Source of the DNA: Kiloniellaceae bacterium
GTDB lineage: Bacteria; Pseudomonadota; Alphaproteobacteria; Kiloniellales; Kiloniellaceae
Assembly (NCBI GenBank): GCA_021776195.1
Contig: JAJFGK010000081.1
Coordinates: 7,497-71,496 of the forward strand
Length of the DNA: 64,000 nucleotides
Direction: 5' to 3'
The translations under genes and the position numbers were made by a program. Under the pieces are notes generated by a model. It ran no database searches. It was not told where the DNA came from and saw only the letters and a program-made list of their open reading frames with translations. Below, one piece after another: positions 9,607 through 17,692 of the stretch; within the stretch, counting starts at the first letter, position 1, and each line of letters opens with the position of its first letter.

Positions 9607-9894
9607 CTAGCCGGCACGAATGCGCTCGTGGTTGCGGATCACTTCCTGGATGATGAAATTGATGAATTTCTCAGAGAAATCGGGATCGAGCTGGGCCGCC
9701 TCGGCGAGCGCGCGCAGCCGGGCGATCTGCTGCTCCTCGCGCGCGCCGTCGGCCGGAGGCAGGTCGTGGGACTTCTTGTACTGCCCCACTCTCTGCGTGA
9801 CCTTGAAACGTTCGGCCAGCATGAAAATCAACGCGGCATCGATGTTGTCGATGCTTTGACGGTACTCGGTCAACTGGGCGTCAACGGCGCTCAC
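9607..9894 (-). CDS. Chorismate mutase (AroQ class, monofunctional)
   Basis: A 95-residue all-helical protein matching the AroQ chorismate mutase domain length. It shows YRQSIDNIDAALIFMLAERFKVTQRVG, so the first helix carries the R-x(2)-I-D-x-I-D pattern and the second the conserved RxxV. The last helix reads FINFIIQEVIRNHERI. The protein converts chorismate to prephenate for Phe/Tyr synthesis. The start is a GTG at 9894, supported by GGAGG six bases upstream. It lies downstream of the LysR gene on the same strand. No fused prephenate dehydratase or dehydrogenase domain is present. Confidence 0.9.
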   Translation of the reverse strand: MSAVDAQLTEYRQSIDNIDAALIFMLAERFKVTQRVGQYKKSHDLPPADGAREEQQIARLRALAEAAQLDPDFSEKFINFIIQEVIRNHERIRAG

Positions 9895-9912
9895 TCTGCC
9901 CTCCTCTTACTA

Positions 9913-10827
9913 TCACGGCGATTCTCCAGCCTGCTCCAGAATCCAATCGCGGAACACCCGCGCGCCCCATTTCATGGGGTTCGGCTCGGGCGCGGTGAGG
10001 TAAAGCGCCAGGCCCGACCGGTAGCTGTCGCGCACCGGGCGGACCAGCCGGCCCTCGCGCAGCAGGTCGCCGACCAGATGGCGCCAGCCCAGCGCCACGC
10101 CCTGATCGCGCAGGGCCGCCTGCATCAGGGCCTCGGCGTCGGTGAAGACCAGATCGTAGTCGAGCCGGGCATCGCCGACACCCTTTTGGTGCAGCCACTC
10201 CTTCCAGCCGATGCGCACGCGGTGAGGCTCGTCGAGCTGCAACAGGCGGTGCGCTGGCAGCGCCGCCGCGGCTTCGATGGGCCCCTGGGCGGCCAGGTAG
10301 CGGGGACTGCAAACCGGGAAGACCTCCTCGTCGACAAAACGCCAGGACTGCAGACCGCCCCAGAGGCCGTCGCCGAGGCGCATGGAAAGATCGATGCCCT
10401 CGCGGGCCAGGTTCTTATCCTCGCGGTCGTTGACCTCCACATGGAGCCGAAGGTTGGGATAGCGCGCCTTGAAATCCTGGAGCCGCGGCACCAACCAGAG
10501 TGCCACGAAGATACCGGAAAAGGAGACCTCGAGACTCTCCTTGGCCGGCGCGCGGCCGAGTTCCAGGGCGGCGCCATAGAGATGATCGAGGCTCGCGCTG
10601 ACCTCGCGGTAGAAGCGCCGGCCCGCCGGGGTCAGCGCGATGGCCCGGTGCTGGCGGTGGAACAGGCGCGTGCCCAGGTGACCTTCGAGCTGAGCGACGG
10701 CCTTGCTGATGGCGGGTTGACTGACGTTCAGCTCCTGGGCCGCCTCGGTGAAGCTCTCGTGCCGGGCCGCCGCCTCGAAGGTAAAGAGGCTGTTGCCCGA
10801 GGGCAGGAGATTTCGCAGCTTATGCAT
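9913..10827 (-). CDS. LysR-family regulator (GcvA-like)
   Basis: A 304-residue LysR regulator. Residues ~8-65 form the winged helix-turn-helix, with LNVSQPAISKAVAQLEGHLG as the recognition region and LFHR at the wing. The rest is the co-inducer-binding domain, with GLWGGLQSWRFVDEEVFPVCSP typical of the GcvA/AmpR branch. The gene is divergent from the dimethylglycine dehydrogenase-like gene, 118 bases apart, and an ATAAC-N5-GTTAT site overlaps its own start codon. It therefore probably controls the methylated-amine genes and itself. The ATG at 10827 has no recognisable ribosome-binding site. Confidence 0.88.
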   Translation of the reverse strand: MHKLRNLLPSGNSLFTFEAAARHESFTEAAQELNVSQPAISKAVAQLEGHLGTRLFHRQHRAIALTPAGRRFYREVSASLDHLYGAALELGRAPAKESLEVSFSGIFVALWLVPRLQDFKARYPNLRLHVEVNDREDKNLAREGIDLSMRLGDGLWGGLQSWRFVDEEVFPVCSPRYLAAQGPIEAAAALPAHRLLQLDEPHRVRIGWKEWLHQKGVGDARLDYDLVFTDAEALMQAALRDQGVALGWRHLVGDLLREGRLVRPVRDSYRSGLALYLTAPEPNPMKWGARVFRDWILEQAGESP

Positions 10828-10840
10828 AACTGGAAGTTAT
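10826..10840. promoter_or_regulatory. Possible LysR operator (T-N11-A)
   Basis: The inverted repeat ATAAC-TGGAA-GTTAT spans the start codon of the LysR gene and fits the T-N11-A rule for LysR binding sites. It lies in the short divergent region before the oxidoreductase gene at 10946. Binding here would allow autorepression. This is a motif match only. Confidence 0.4.
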
Positions 10841-10945
10841 CTGAGACATAATTTTATTGCAACGTCACAGCGACGGTATGGTGGGATAGCCTACGACGAA
10901 CATCGGTACCCGGTCATAGGGTCGGTCTTAGGGAGTGGTCAGGTT

Positions 10946-13393
10946 ATGCAAAGCCATGCCCGTGTGGTTGTGATCGGCGGCGGCTGTGTCGGCGTCAACA
11001 TTCTCTATCATCTGAGCAAGAAGGGTTGGCGCGATGTCGTCTTGCTGGAGCGTAGCGAACTGACCGCCGGCTCGACCTGGCACGCCGCCGGGCTCTTGCC
11101 GCTCTACAGCTTCAGCTACTCCTTCGGCCGCATCATCGCCAAGTCGATCGAGGTCTATCAGGGACTGGAGGCCGAGACCGGCCAGGCCGTCGGTCTGCAC
11201 ATGTGCGGCCAACTGCGGGTCGCCAACACACGCGATCGCATGGACGAGTACCTGAACTATGCCAGCATCGCCGGGACCCATGGGGTGCGGGCCGAGATCC
11301 TGGGCCGCGACGAGATCAAGGCGCTCTGGCCGCTTTACGAGCCCAGTCCGGACCTGGTGGGCGCGGTCTACAACCCGGACGACGGCCATATCGCGCCGGC
11401 CGACGTGACCCAGGCCCTGGCCAGGGGCGCGCGCCAGTACGGGGCGACCATCGAGCGCAACACCGAGGTCACCGCCATCGAGCAACTGGCGAGCGGCGAA
11501 TGGAAGGTCACGACCGACCTGGGCGCCATCGTCTGCGAGCACCTGGTGACGGCGACCGGCAACTACGCCCAGCAGACCGGCCGGATGCTGGGGTTGGCCC
11601 TGCCCGCCCTGCCGATCCTTCACCAGTACTGGGTCACCGAGCCGGTCCCCGCGGTCAAGGAGCGCCACGCCCAGGGCCTGCCGGAGATGCCGATCCTGCG
11701 CGACGAGACGGTCAACGGCTATGTGCGCGAAGAGGGCGAAGCCCTGATGTTCGGGCCCTACGAGGAACCCGACAAGCTCGAGCTCTTCGCCTACGACGGC
11801 GTGCCCGCGGGTTTCGGCGCCGACCTGATGCCGGAAGATTACGATGCGGTCGAGAGCCATTGGGAGACCGCCATCGAGAAAGTCCCGGTTCTGGGCGAGG
11901 TCGGCATCCGGCGCAACGTGCGCGGCCCGATCTGCACCACGCCGGACGGCCTGCCGCTCATGGGGCCGGCCTGGGGCAAGCGCAATCTCTGGCTCGCCGA
12001 GGGTTTTGCCGGCGGCATCCTGATGCCCGGCGGGCTCGGCTTCCACCTGGCCGACTGGATCATGCAGGGCGAACCCGGGATCGATCTTTCAGAGGTCGAT
12101 CCGCGGCGCTACGGCGCCCACGCCAACAAGCGCTGGTCGGCGGTCAAGAACCGGGAATCCTTCGGCCACAACTTCGGCATCCACTATCCGGGCTACGAAT
12201 GGTCCCGGGGCCGACCGCTGAAGACCGCCCCCTGTCATGACCGTTTGGCCGCCAGGGGTGCGGTCTGGGGCGCGGTATACGGGTGGGAAACGCCGCTCTG
12301 GTACGCACCCGAGGGGGTCGAGGCGAAGGAGGACTACAGCTACCGGGAGTTCAACTACTTCCCCCATGTCGGCGCCGAGGTGAAGGCGATCCGCAATGAC
12401 GTGGCGCTGCTGGAGATGACCTCCATGGCGAAGTTCGAGGCCCGGGGGCCCGGAACCGAGGCCTGGCTGAACCGGATCTTCGCCAACCGCGCGCCAGCCA
12501 GGGTTGGGCGCATCGCGCTCTGCCACCTGCTGACCCATTTCGGCGGCGTGCGCGCCGAGTTCACCGTGACCCGGCTGACCGACGATCTGTTCTATCTGGT
12601 CGCCACGCCGCGCGGCGAGCGCCACGACTTCGACTGCCTGCTCAAGCTCTTGCCGGACGACGGCTCGGTCCGTCTGCACAATGCCACGCTGGAGCGCGGC
12701 TGTTTCACCCTCGTCGGCCCCAAGTCCCGGGACCTGCTGCAGGGGCTGGTGGACGAAGACCTTTCCAACGGCGCCTTTCCCTGGCTGACGGCGCAGACCG
12801 CCACCGTGGCCTGGGCCTCGGAGGTTCACATGCTGCGGGTCAACTACGAGGGCGAGCTGGGCTGGGAACTCTACCACCCGATCTGCTACCAGCATCACCT
12901 GTTGGACACCCTGCTGGCGGCCGGCGCCGATCATGGGCTGCGCCTGGCCGGCAACCGGGCCATCGAGTCCTGCCGGCTGGATAAGTCCTACCGGGCCATG
13001 TACCGCGACCTGAACATCGAGCACACGGCACTGGAGGCCGGCCTGGAGCGCTTCGTGCGCTTCGACAAGAACGAGGACTTCATCGGCCGCGATGCTCTCC
13101 TGCGCCAGAAGGAGGCCGGGCTGAGCCGGCGCATGGTGACCTTGAAGGTCGAGACGGTCGACGCCGACGCCTACAGCAACGAGGGCGTCTACCGCGACGG
13201 ACAGCTGGTCGGGCGGGTCACCTCGGGCGCCAGCTCCCACACCCTGGGTCATTGCATCTCCATGGCCTATCTCGATATCGATCACGCCCAAGAGGGAACC
13301 GAATTGGAGATTCCCTTGCTCGGCACCACCCGAAAGGCCACGGTGATTGCCGATTCGCCCTACGATCCCGCCAACGAACGCCCCAGGCTCTGA
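10946..13393 (+). CDS. Dimethylglycine/sarcosine dehydrogenase-like FAD enzyme
   Basis: An 815-residue flavoenzyme of the DMGDH/sarcosine dehydrogenase family. The N-terminal DAO domain has VVVIGGGCVGVNILYHL and the STWHAAGLL motif, in which His46 is the residue that binds FAD covalently in relatives. An FAO_M linker (~400-455) leads to an aminomethyltransferase-like GCV_T domain (~455-720, with GELGWELYHP) and GCV_T C-terminal barrel (~730-810). Such enzymes oxidatively demethylate N-methyl amines and pass the one-carbon unit to tetrahydrofolate. The ATG at 10946 is preceded by AGGGAG. The adjacent MttB homologue and carnitine dehydrogenase-like gene support a role in betaine or other methylated-amine breakdown. 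DMG, sarcosine or a related compound cannot be separated by sequence alone. Confidence 0.87.
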   Translation: MQSHARVVVIGGGCVGVNILYHLSKKGWRDVVLLERSELTAGSTWHAAGLLPLYSFSYSFGRIIAKSIEVYQGLEAETGQAVGLHMCGQLRVANTRDRMDEYLNYASIAGTHGVRAEILGRDEIKALWPLYEPSPDLVGAVYNPDDGHIAPADVTQALARGARQYGATIERNTEVTAIEQLASGEWKVTTDLGAIVCEHLVTATGNYAQQTGRMLGLALPALPILHQYWVTEPVPAVKERHAQGLPEMPILRDETVNGYVREEGEALMFGPYEEPDKLELFAYDGVPAGFGADLMPEDYDAVESHWETAIEKVPVLGEVGIRRNVRGPICTTPDGLPLMGPAWGKRNLWLAEGFAGGILMPGGLGFHLADWIMQGEPGIDLSEVDPRRYGAHANKRWSAVKNRESFGHNFGIHYPGYEWSRGRPLKTAPCHDRLAARGAVWGAVYGWETPLWYAPEGVEAKEDYSYREFNYFPHVGAEVKAIRNDVALLEMTSMAKFEARGPGTEAWLNRIFANRAPARVGRIALCHLLTHFGGVRAEFTVTRLTDDLFYLVATPRGERHDFDCLLKLLPDDGSVRLHNATLERGCFTLVGPKSRDLLQGLVDEDLSNGAFPWLTAQTATVAWASEVHMLRVNYEGELGWELYHPICYQHHLLDTLLAAGADHGLRLAGNRAIESCRLDKSYRAMYRDLNIEHTALEAGLERFVRFDKNEDFIGRDALLRQKEAGLSRRMVTLKVETVDADAYSNEGVYRDGQLVGRVTSGASSHTLGHCISMAYLDIDHAQEGTELEIPLLGTTRKATVIADSPYDPANERPRL

Positions 13394-13407
13394 GGGATTC
13401 CACCGCC

Positions 13408-14952
13408 ATGACCATGACCGAGGAAGACAGACCCCGCCGGCGCGGCGGCAGCGACCGAAGGCGGGCCGCCAAGATCGACGCGCCGGTGGTGCACAATCCG
13501 ACCCTGCTGCGCAATCTGCCGGTCTACGAGGTGGTCAACCAGGAAGGCGTGGAGATGGTCCACGAACTGGCGATGCGCATCGTCGAGGAGATCGGAGTCG
13601 ATTTCCGCGATGAAGAATCGCTCGATATCTGGCGCCGGGCGGGCGCCGATGTGGGCGGCGCTATTGGCGCGGAACGCGTCCGTATCGGCCGCGACGAGCT
13701 GATGGCTCTGGTCGCCAGCGCACCCGAAACCTTTGTCCACCACGGACGCAACCCCGAACGGACGGTGACGGTGGGCGGCAAGAACATGGTGATCTCGCCC
13801 TCCTACGGCCCGCCCTTCATTCTCGATCTCGAGGGCCAACGCCGCCACGCGACCCTGGAAGACCTGAACAATCTGCAGAAGATCAATCACATGGGCTCGT
13901 CGGTCCATATCGCCGGCGGCCCGATCGTCGAGCCGGTCGACGTGCCGGTGCCCCATCGTCACCTGCACATGGCCTACAGCGGTCTGAAGTACTCCGACAA
14001 GCCGATCATCGGCAATGTCACCGCCCGCGAGCGCGCCGAAGACACGGTCGCGATGATGAAGATCGTCTTCGGCGATGACTTCGCGGCGAACAACACCTGC
14101 ACCACCTCGCTGATCAACTCCAACTCGCCCCTGGTCTGGGACGCCACCATGCTGGACGCCCTCAAGGTCTATGCGGCGAACAATCACGCGGTCATGTGCT
14201 CGCCCTTTTCCATGGCCGCCGCCTCGACCCCGGCCAGCAACGTGGGCACCATGGCGGTGGTCACCGCCGAGGCCTTGATGGCCATCGCCTTCGGCCAGAC
14301 GATCCGGCCGGGCTGCCCGATGCTGTTCGGCGTGCCGGCCATGACCGTGGCCCTCGACACCGGCGCGCCGGTGCATGGCAGTCCGGACTCAGCGCTGGTC
14401 CAGTTCCTCGCCGGCATGATGGCGCGGCACTACAAGGTGCCCCACCGCGCCATCGCCAACTGCGCCACCTCCAAGTCGCCCGATATCGTCGCCGGCTTCG
14501 ATTCCATGTGGGGCCTCTTTCCCTCCTTCCTCTGCGGCGCCCAGTGGATCACCATGGCCGGCGGTATGCTGGAAGGCACGCTTGCGTTGAGCTACGCCAA
14601 GACCGTGATCGACCTGGAACAGGTCGACGCCTTCTATCACTTCATGCAGGGCTACCAGTTCGACGATCTGGACGAGATTTTCGAAACCGTGCGCGAGGTC
14701 GGCCCGGGCGGCCATTTCCTGGGCGCCGCCCACACCCGCAAGTCCAATCTCTTCATTTTCCCCTCCCAATACAACAACACCTATGAGCAGTGGCTCGAGG
14801 AGGGCAGCAAGGACGCCGCCGCGGCCGGCCAGGACAAGGCCCGGGACAGGCTGGAGCGCTACGAGGCCCCACCCCTCGATCCGGCTCTCGACGAGGCGCT
14901 GCTGGCTTTCATCGCCAAACGCAGCGAAGAGATCCCCGCCGGCTTCAGTTGA
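13408..14952 (+). CDS. Trimethylamine methyltransferase family protein (non-Pyl MttB)
   Basis: A 514-residue TIM-barrel protein of the MttB superfamily. Recognisable family stretches are EGVEMVHELAMRIVEEIG near the N-terminus, NPERTVTVGGKNM, YGPPFILDLEGQRR and a long central region with GNVTARERAED and SMAAASTPASNVGTMAV. The frame is open throughout with no in-frame amber codon, so it is of the non-pyrrolysine type, whose characterised member MtgB demethylates glycine betaine to a corrinoid protein. No corrinoid protein gene is in the window. It starts at 13408, fifteen bases after the dimethylglycine dehydrogenase-like stop, and is clearly in its operon. Converting a quaternary amine into the substrate of that enzyme is the natural model. 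Confidence 0.87.
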   Translation: MTMTEEDRPRRRGGSDRRRAAKIDAPVVHNPTLLRNLPVYEVVNQEGVEMVHELAMRIVEEIGVDFRDEESLDIWRRAGADVGGAIGAERVRIGRDELMALVASAPETFVHHGRNPERTVTVGGKNMVISPSYGPPFILDLEGQRRHATLEDLNNLQKINHMGSSVHIAGGPIVEPVDVPVPHRHLHMAYSGLKYSDKPIIGNVTARERAEDTVAMMKIVFGDDFAANNTCTTSLINSNSPLVWDATMLDALKVYAANNHAVMCSPFSMAAASTPASNVGTMAVVTAEALMAIAFGQTIRPGCPMLFGVPAMTVALDTGAPVHGSPDSALVQFLAGMMARHYKVPHRAIANCATSKSPDIVAGFDSMWGLFPSFLCGAQWITMAGGMLEGTLALSYAKTVIDLEQVDAFYHFMQGYQFDDLDEIFETVREVGPGGHFLGAAHTRKSNLFIFPSQYNNTYEQWLEEGSKDAAAAGQDKARDRLERYEAPPLDPALDEALLAFIAKRSEEIPAGFS

Positions 14953-15032
14953 GAGCCGCGCGTTCTTTACGAAAAATTTCCCTATCCGTGGGAACTTCTC
15001 GGATCTGGGATTTGCAACCGGGATCTGCAACC

Positions 15033-15374
15033 ATGTCCAAAACCATTGAGGTTAGCGCCGCGGAACGCCGCCGCGACCGACGCCGGCCGACCTTCGTGAA
15101 GGCCGCGCTGAACGGCGAACCGATCACCATTCTCGATGTCAGCCTGGGCGGCTTCGGCGGCACGATCGAACTCAGCGGCAATGACGAGGCCCTGCCCGAG
15201 GTCGGTGACTTGGCGAAGCTGGAGCTGAACCCGGACGCGCCGGACGCCGTGACCCTGTCGATCGAGGTCATCCGCTGCGACCACGATCTCAAGCTCTTCG
15301 GCGCCCACATCGTGGAGATGAGCGACGACCAGTTCCGTAGGCTCGAGCGCCTGACCATGGGACGTCCGGTCTAG
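15033..15374 (+). CDS. PilZ domain protein
   Basis: A 113-residue single PilZ domain. The c-di-GMP binding signatures are visible: an arginine cluster RRRDRRRPTF (RxxxR box) at residues ~12-20 and ILDVSLGGFGG (D/N-x-S-x-x-G) about twenty residues later. It would bind cyclic di-GMP and pass the signal to a partner, for example in motility or surface polymer control. It lies 80 bases after the MttB homologue and just before the MITE-like element, so co-transcription is possible but not required. Confidence 0.85.
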   Translation: MSKTIEVSAAERRRDRRRPTFVKAALNGEPITILDVSLGGFGGTIELSGNDEALPEVGDLAKLELNPDAPDAVTLSIEVIRCDHDLKLFGAHIVEMSDDQFRRLERLTMGRPV

Positions 15375-15432
15375 CCGCACAAGGTGGCGCCAGCAGCGCC
15401 TTTCTCACTTTCATTTCAAGAGCTACCCTGGC

Positions 15433-15724
15433 TAGAGCCCTTCTTTGTTACATGGAAGCATTTGACCGGGATTATTTTGTCTTCTGGCAAGGCGCGCTAC
15501 GAAGAGCGATACGCGTATCGGTCGAGAGGCGGAACGCGGCCAGAAGGCAAAAGAACCCGGCCTTCGGTGGGCCATAGGCGAGCCCCCTCTCCCAATGGGG
15601 GTGCGTTCCGCTGCTTGCCCGATGCCCAATCTCCAAGACCGGGGGCATCGCGCCGCACAGCGCGCCTTCCCGAATGATCGCCTATGACCCATCAAATGTT
15701 TCCATGTAACAAAGAAGGGCTCTA
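15433..15724. mobile_element. MITE-like palindromic element, copy 1
   Basis: A non-coding 292-base element. Its ends are near-perfect terminal inverted repeats of over 30 bases: GAGCCCTTCTTTGTTACATG at 15435 and its complement ending at 15722, with one mismatch. Each end is flanked by TA, as expected for the target duplication of IS630/Tc1-mariner transposons. Inside are nested inverted repeats: CTTCTGGC...GCCAGAAGG in the left half, CATAGGCGA...TCGCCTATG in the right half, and a 14-base palindrome at 15507-15520. A second copy lies at 49163-49444. No transposase is encoded, so mobilisation would need one elsewhere. It fills the gap between the PilZ gene and the carnitine dehydrogenase gene. 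Confidence 0.8.
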
Positions 15725-15758
15725 GTGTCTCCTCCTGAACCACAGTGGGGGAATAGTC

Positions 15759-16718
15759 ATGGCCGGCAATCGAGTTCCAGTGGAGACCCTCGAACGCGTC
15801 GCCGTGATCGGCGCGGGAACCATCGGCGCCAGCTGGGCGGCACTTTTCCTCGCCCGTGGACTTGCGGTCGATCTCTTCGATCCACAGCCAGGGGTGAAGG
15901 ACGCGGTGCGTGACTACGTGGCGGCGGCTTGGCCGAGTCTCGAGCGCCTTGGGCTGGTCGAGAGTGGCGATCCTGACCGCCTGACCTTTCATGACGACCC
16001 CGCTTCGGCCGCGCGCAGCGCCCAGTTCGTGCAGGAAAACGTACCCGAGAGGATCGAAATCAAGCACGAAACCTACCGCCTGATCGAACCCGCCCTGGCG
16101 CCGGAGGCGATCATCGCGACCAGCACCTCGGGGATCATGATCAAGGACCTGCAGAGCGCGCTGGCGCGCCCCGAGAGGCTGGTCCTGGCGCACCCCTTCA
16201 ACCCGCCGCATCTGATCCCCCTCGTCGAACTGCTCGGTAACGACCGGACCGAGGCGGCGGCGGTGGATTGGTGCGAGGACTTCTACCGCGGCTGCGGCAA
16301 GGTCACCATTCGGGTCCGCAAAGAGGTGCCGGGCCATGTCGCCAACCGCCTACAGGCAGCGCTATGGCGCGAGGCGATCAACCTGGTGCTGGAGGAGGTC
16401 GCCACCGTGGAGGACGTCGACAAGGCAATCGTCCACGGCCCGGGCCTGCGTTGGTCGATCATGGGCCCGCACATGCTCTTCAGCCTGGCCGCCGGCGGTC
16501 CTGGCATGCGGGTCTTTTGCGAACGTTTCGGGCCGCCCATGAATGGCTGGTGGGAGACCTTGGGGGCACCGACCGTGACACCTGCCGTGGGCGAGACCCT
16601 GGCCCGGGGCGTCGAGGCCGAGGAGGCCGGCCGGTCCTTCGCCGAGCTGGCGGCGGAACGCGACGAGAAGCTGATCCGTGTGATGCAGGCGATCAGCCTG
16701 GTTGACCGCGGGGAGTGA
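15759..16718 (+). CDS. L-carnitine dehydrogenase-like / 3-hydroxyacyl-CoA dehydrogenase family
   Basis: A 319-residue NAD-dependent dehydrogenase. The Rossmann loop GAGTIGASWAALFL lies at residues ~17-30. The catalytic region TSGIMIKDLQ and HPFNPPHLIPLVE, and GHVANRLQAALWREAINLV in the dimerisation helix, match the carnitine 3-dehydrogenase (LcdH/CDH) branch, which usually carries PGHV and WG-type end motifs. It oxidises the hydroxyl of L-carnitine to 3-dehydrocarnitine in the first step of aerobic carnitine use. A general 3-hydroxyacyl-CoA dehydrogenase is the alternative. Its position after the dimethylglycine dehydrogenase-like and MttB genes supports the carnitine/betaine reading. The MITE-like element sits just upstream, so its promoter may lie in or next to that repeat. 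Confidence 0.85.
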   Translation: MAGNRVPVETLERVAVIGAGTIGASWAALFLARGLAVDLFDPQPGVKDAVRDYVAAAWPSLERLGLVESGDPDRLTFHDDPASAARSAQFVQENVPERIEIKHETYRLIEPALAPEAIIATSTSGIMIKDLQSALARPERLVLAHPFNPPHLIPLVELLGNDRTEAAAVDWCEDFYRGCGKVTIRVRKEVPGHVANRLQAALWREAINLVLEEVATVEDVDKAIVHGPGLRWSIMGPHMLFSLAAGGPGMRVFCERFGPPMNGWWETLGAPTVTPAVGETLARGVEAEEAGRSFAELAAERDEKLIRVMQAISLVDRGE

Positions 16719-16736
16719 TCTTCAGGAAAGACGCGA

Positions 16737-17531
16737 TCAGATCAGATCGGGCGCCTCGGCCACCTGCTCGAACTTGGACTTGGCGCGCTTCACGTAGAAC
16801 AGGTGACGGCCAATCTGGGCTGACTTCGACAGCGCTTTGCGCCACACCGGCTTTACGTAGTCGGCGTGATACCAAAGAGCGCCCTCGGTCGGATCGTCAA
16901 GGCGACCCCAATAGACGTCGTGGGCCACGTCCTGGGCCAGCGCCCAGGCCTTGGCGTTGGCAATTTCATCTTCCTTGCCATCGCACCACCAGGAGAACTG
17001 GCAGCCGTTCTTGCGCGTGACCACACCCTGGTGCACGACGTCGCAGGCACTGTCGGGAAAGCGCTTTGTGGCGACCCGATTCATCACCACATGGGCCACG
17101 GCAATCTGGCCATCCAGTTCCTCGTTGCGCGCCTCGAAATAGACATTCCTGGCCAGGCAGGTCAGGTTGGCGTGAATCTCGCCTTTGGCCGCGCCGGTTG
17201 CAATCGTCAAATTGCTTTCGAGGTCGGCGGCGGCGATCGCACCGTTGCGCTGGGCGAAGGCCTCGGGATCGAAGTCAGCGCTGTCGACAGTGACGAAGGC
17301 CTGCGCCGTCACCAGCGTCCAGCGTTCTTGAACCGTCTCGCTGGTCGCCAGGGTCAAGAGGCTGGTCAGCATGAGGCCGCAAGCGATCACCGAGATCACC
17401 GGCGTCCCGGCCGGACCGGTCATCCAACGCCTGAAGCGCCGGGCCGGTGTCGTGGCCCGCGGCAGCGCAACCGTCGTCGGCCGCGTGTCCCGGCTTTCCG
17501 TCGCAAATCCCTTGAGCCCGATACCAGTCAT
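16737..17531 (-). CDS. SleB-type cell-wall hydrolase
   Basis: A ~264-residue protein with an N-terminal membrane anchor (VISVIACGLMLTSLLTLA, residues ~30-48) and a C-terminal Hydrolase_2 (SleB) domain. The domain has CLARNVYFEARNE, where the glutamate is the likely catalytic residue, and the family sequence GQIAVAHVVMNRV, then FPDSACDVV and QFSWWCDGK. It should cleave peptidoglycan from the periplasmic side. The ATG at 17531 is preferred; a TTG 48 bases upstream would add a proline-rich stretch with no clear role. A sigma-70-like promoter and a CtrA-like TTAA-N7-TTTA site lie ~125-160 bases upstream, which would fit cell-cycle-timed wall remodelling. That control is inference. Confidence 0.85.
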   Translation of the reverse strand: MTGIGLKGFATESRDTRPTTVALPRATTPARRFRRWMTGPAGTPVISVIACGLMLTSLLTLATSETVQERWTLVTAQAFVTVDSADFDPEAFAQRNGAIAAADLESNLTIATGAAKGEIHANLTCLARNVYFEARNEELDGQIAVAHVVMNRVATKRFPDSACDVVHQGVVTRKNGCQFSWWCDGKEDEIANAKAWALAQDVAHDVYWGRLDDPTEGALWYHADYVKPVWRKALSKSAQIGRHLFYVKRAKSKFEQVAEAPDLI

Positions 17532-17653
17532 CTTCAGCGTACCTACTCCTGGGGCCGGCAAGTGCCGATCCTCTCCCAATCGTCGAGATCATCCATCGCG
17601 GCTTGGACCGTGACTTCTGCCCTGCGCCTTATCGGCCACCTCAGGGCGTCTCA

Positions 17654-17692
17654 TTAAGAAATCTTTTACACTTTGCCGTTGGTTAAAATCAA
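17654..17692 (-). promoter_or_regulatory. Promoter with CtrA-like site for SleB gene
   Basis: Reading leftward, a -35 TTGATT, a 16-base spacer and a -10 TGTAAA fit a sigma-70 promoter pointing at the cell-wall hydrolase gene. TTAA-GAAATCT-TTTA overlaps the -10 side and is one base from the CtrA consensus TTAA-N7-TTAA. Motif-based only. Confidence 0.4.

Noticed and set aside
13408..14952. Pyrrolysine-containing trimethylamine methyltransferase
   Set aside because: The frame has no in-frame amber codon, so it belongs to the non-pyrrolysine MttB group.
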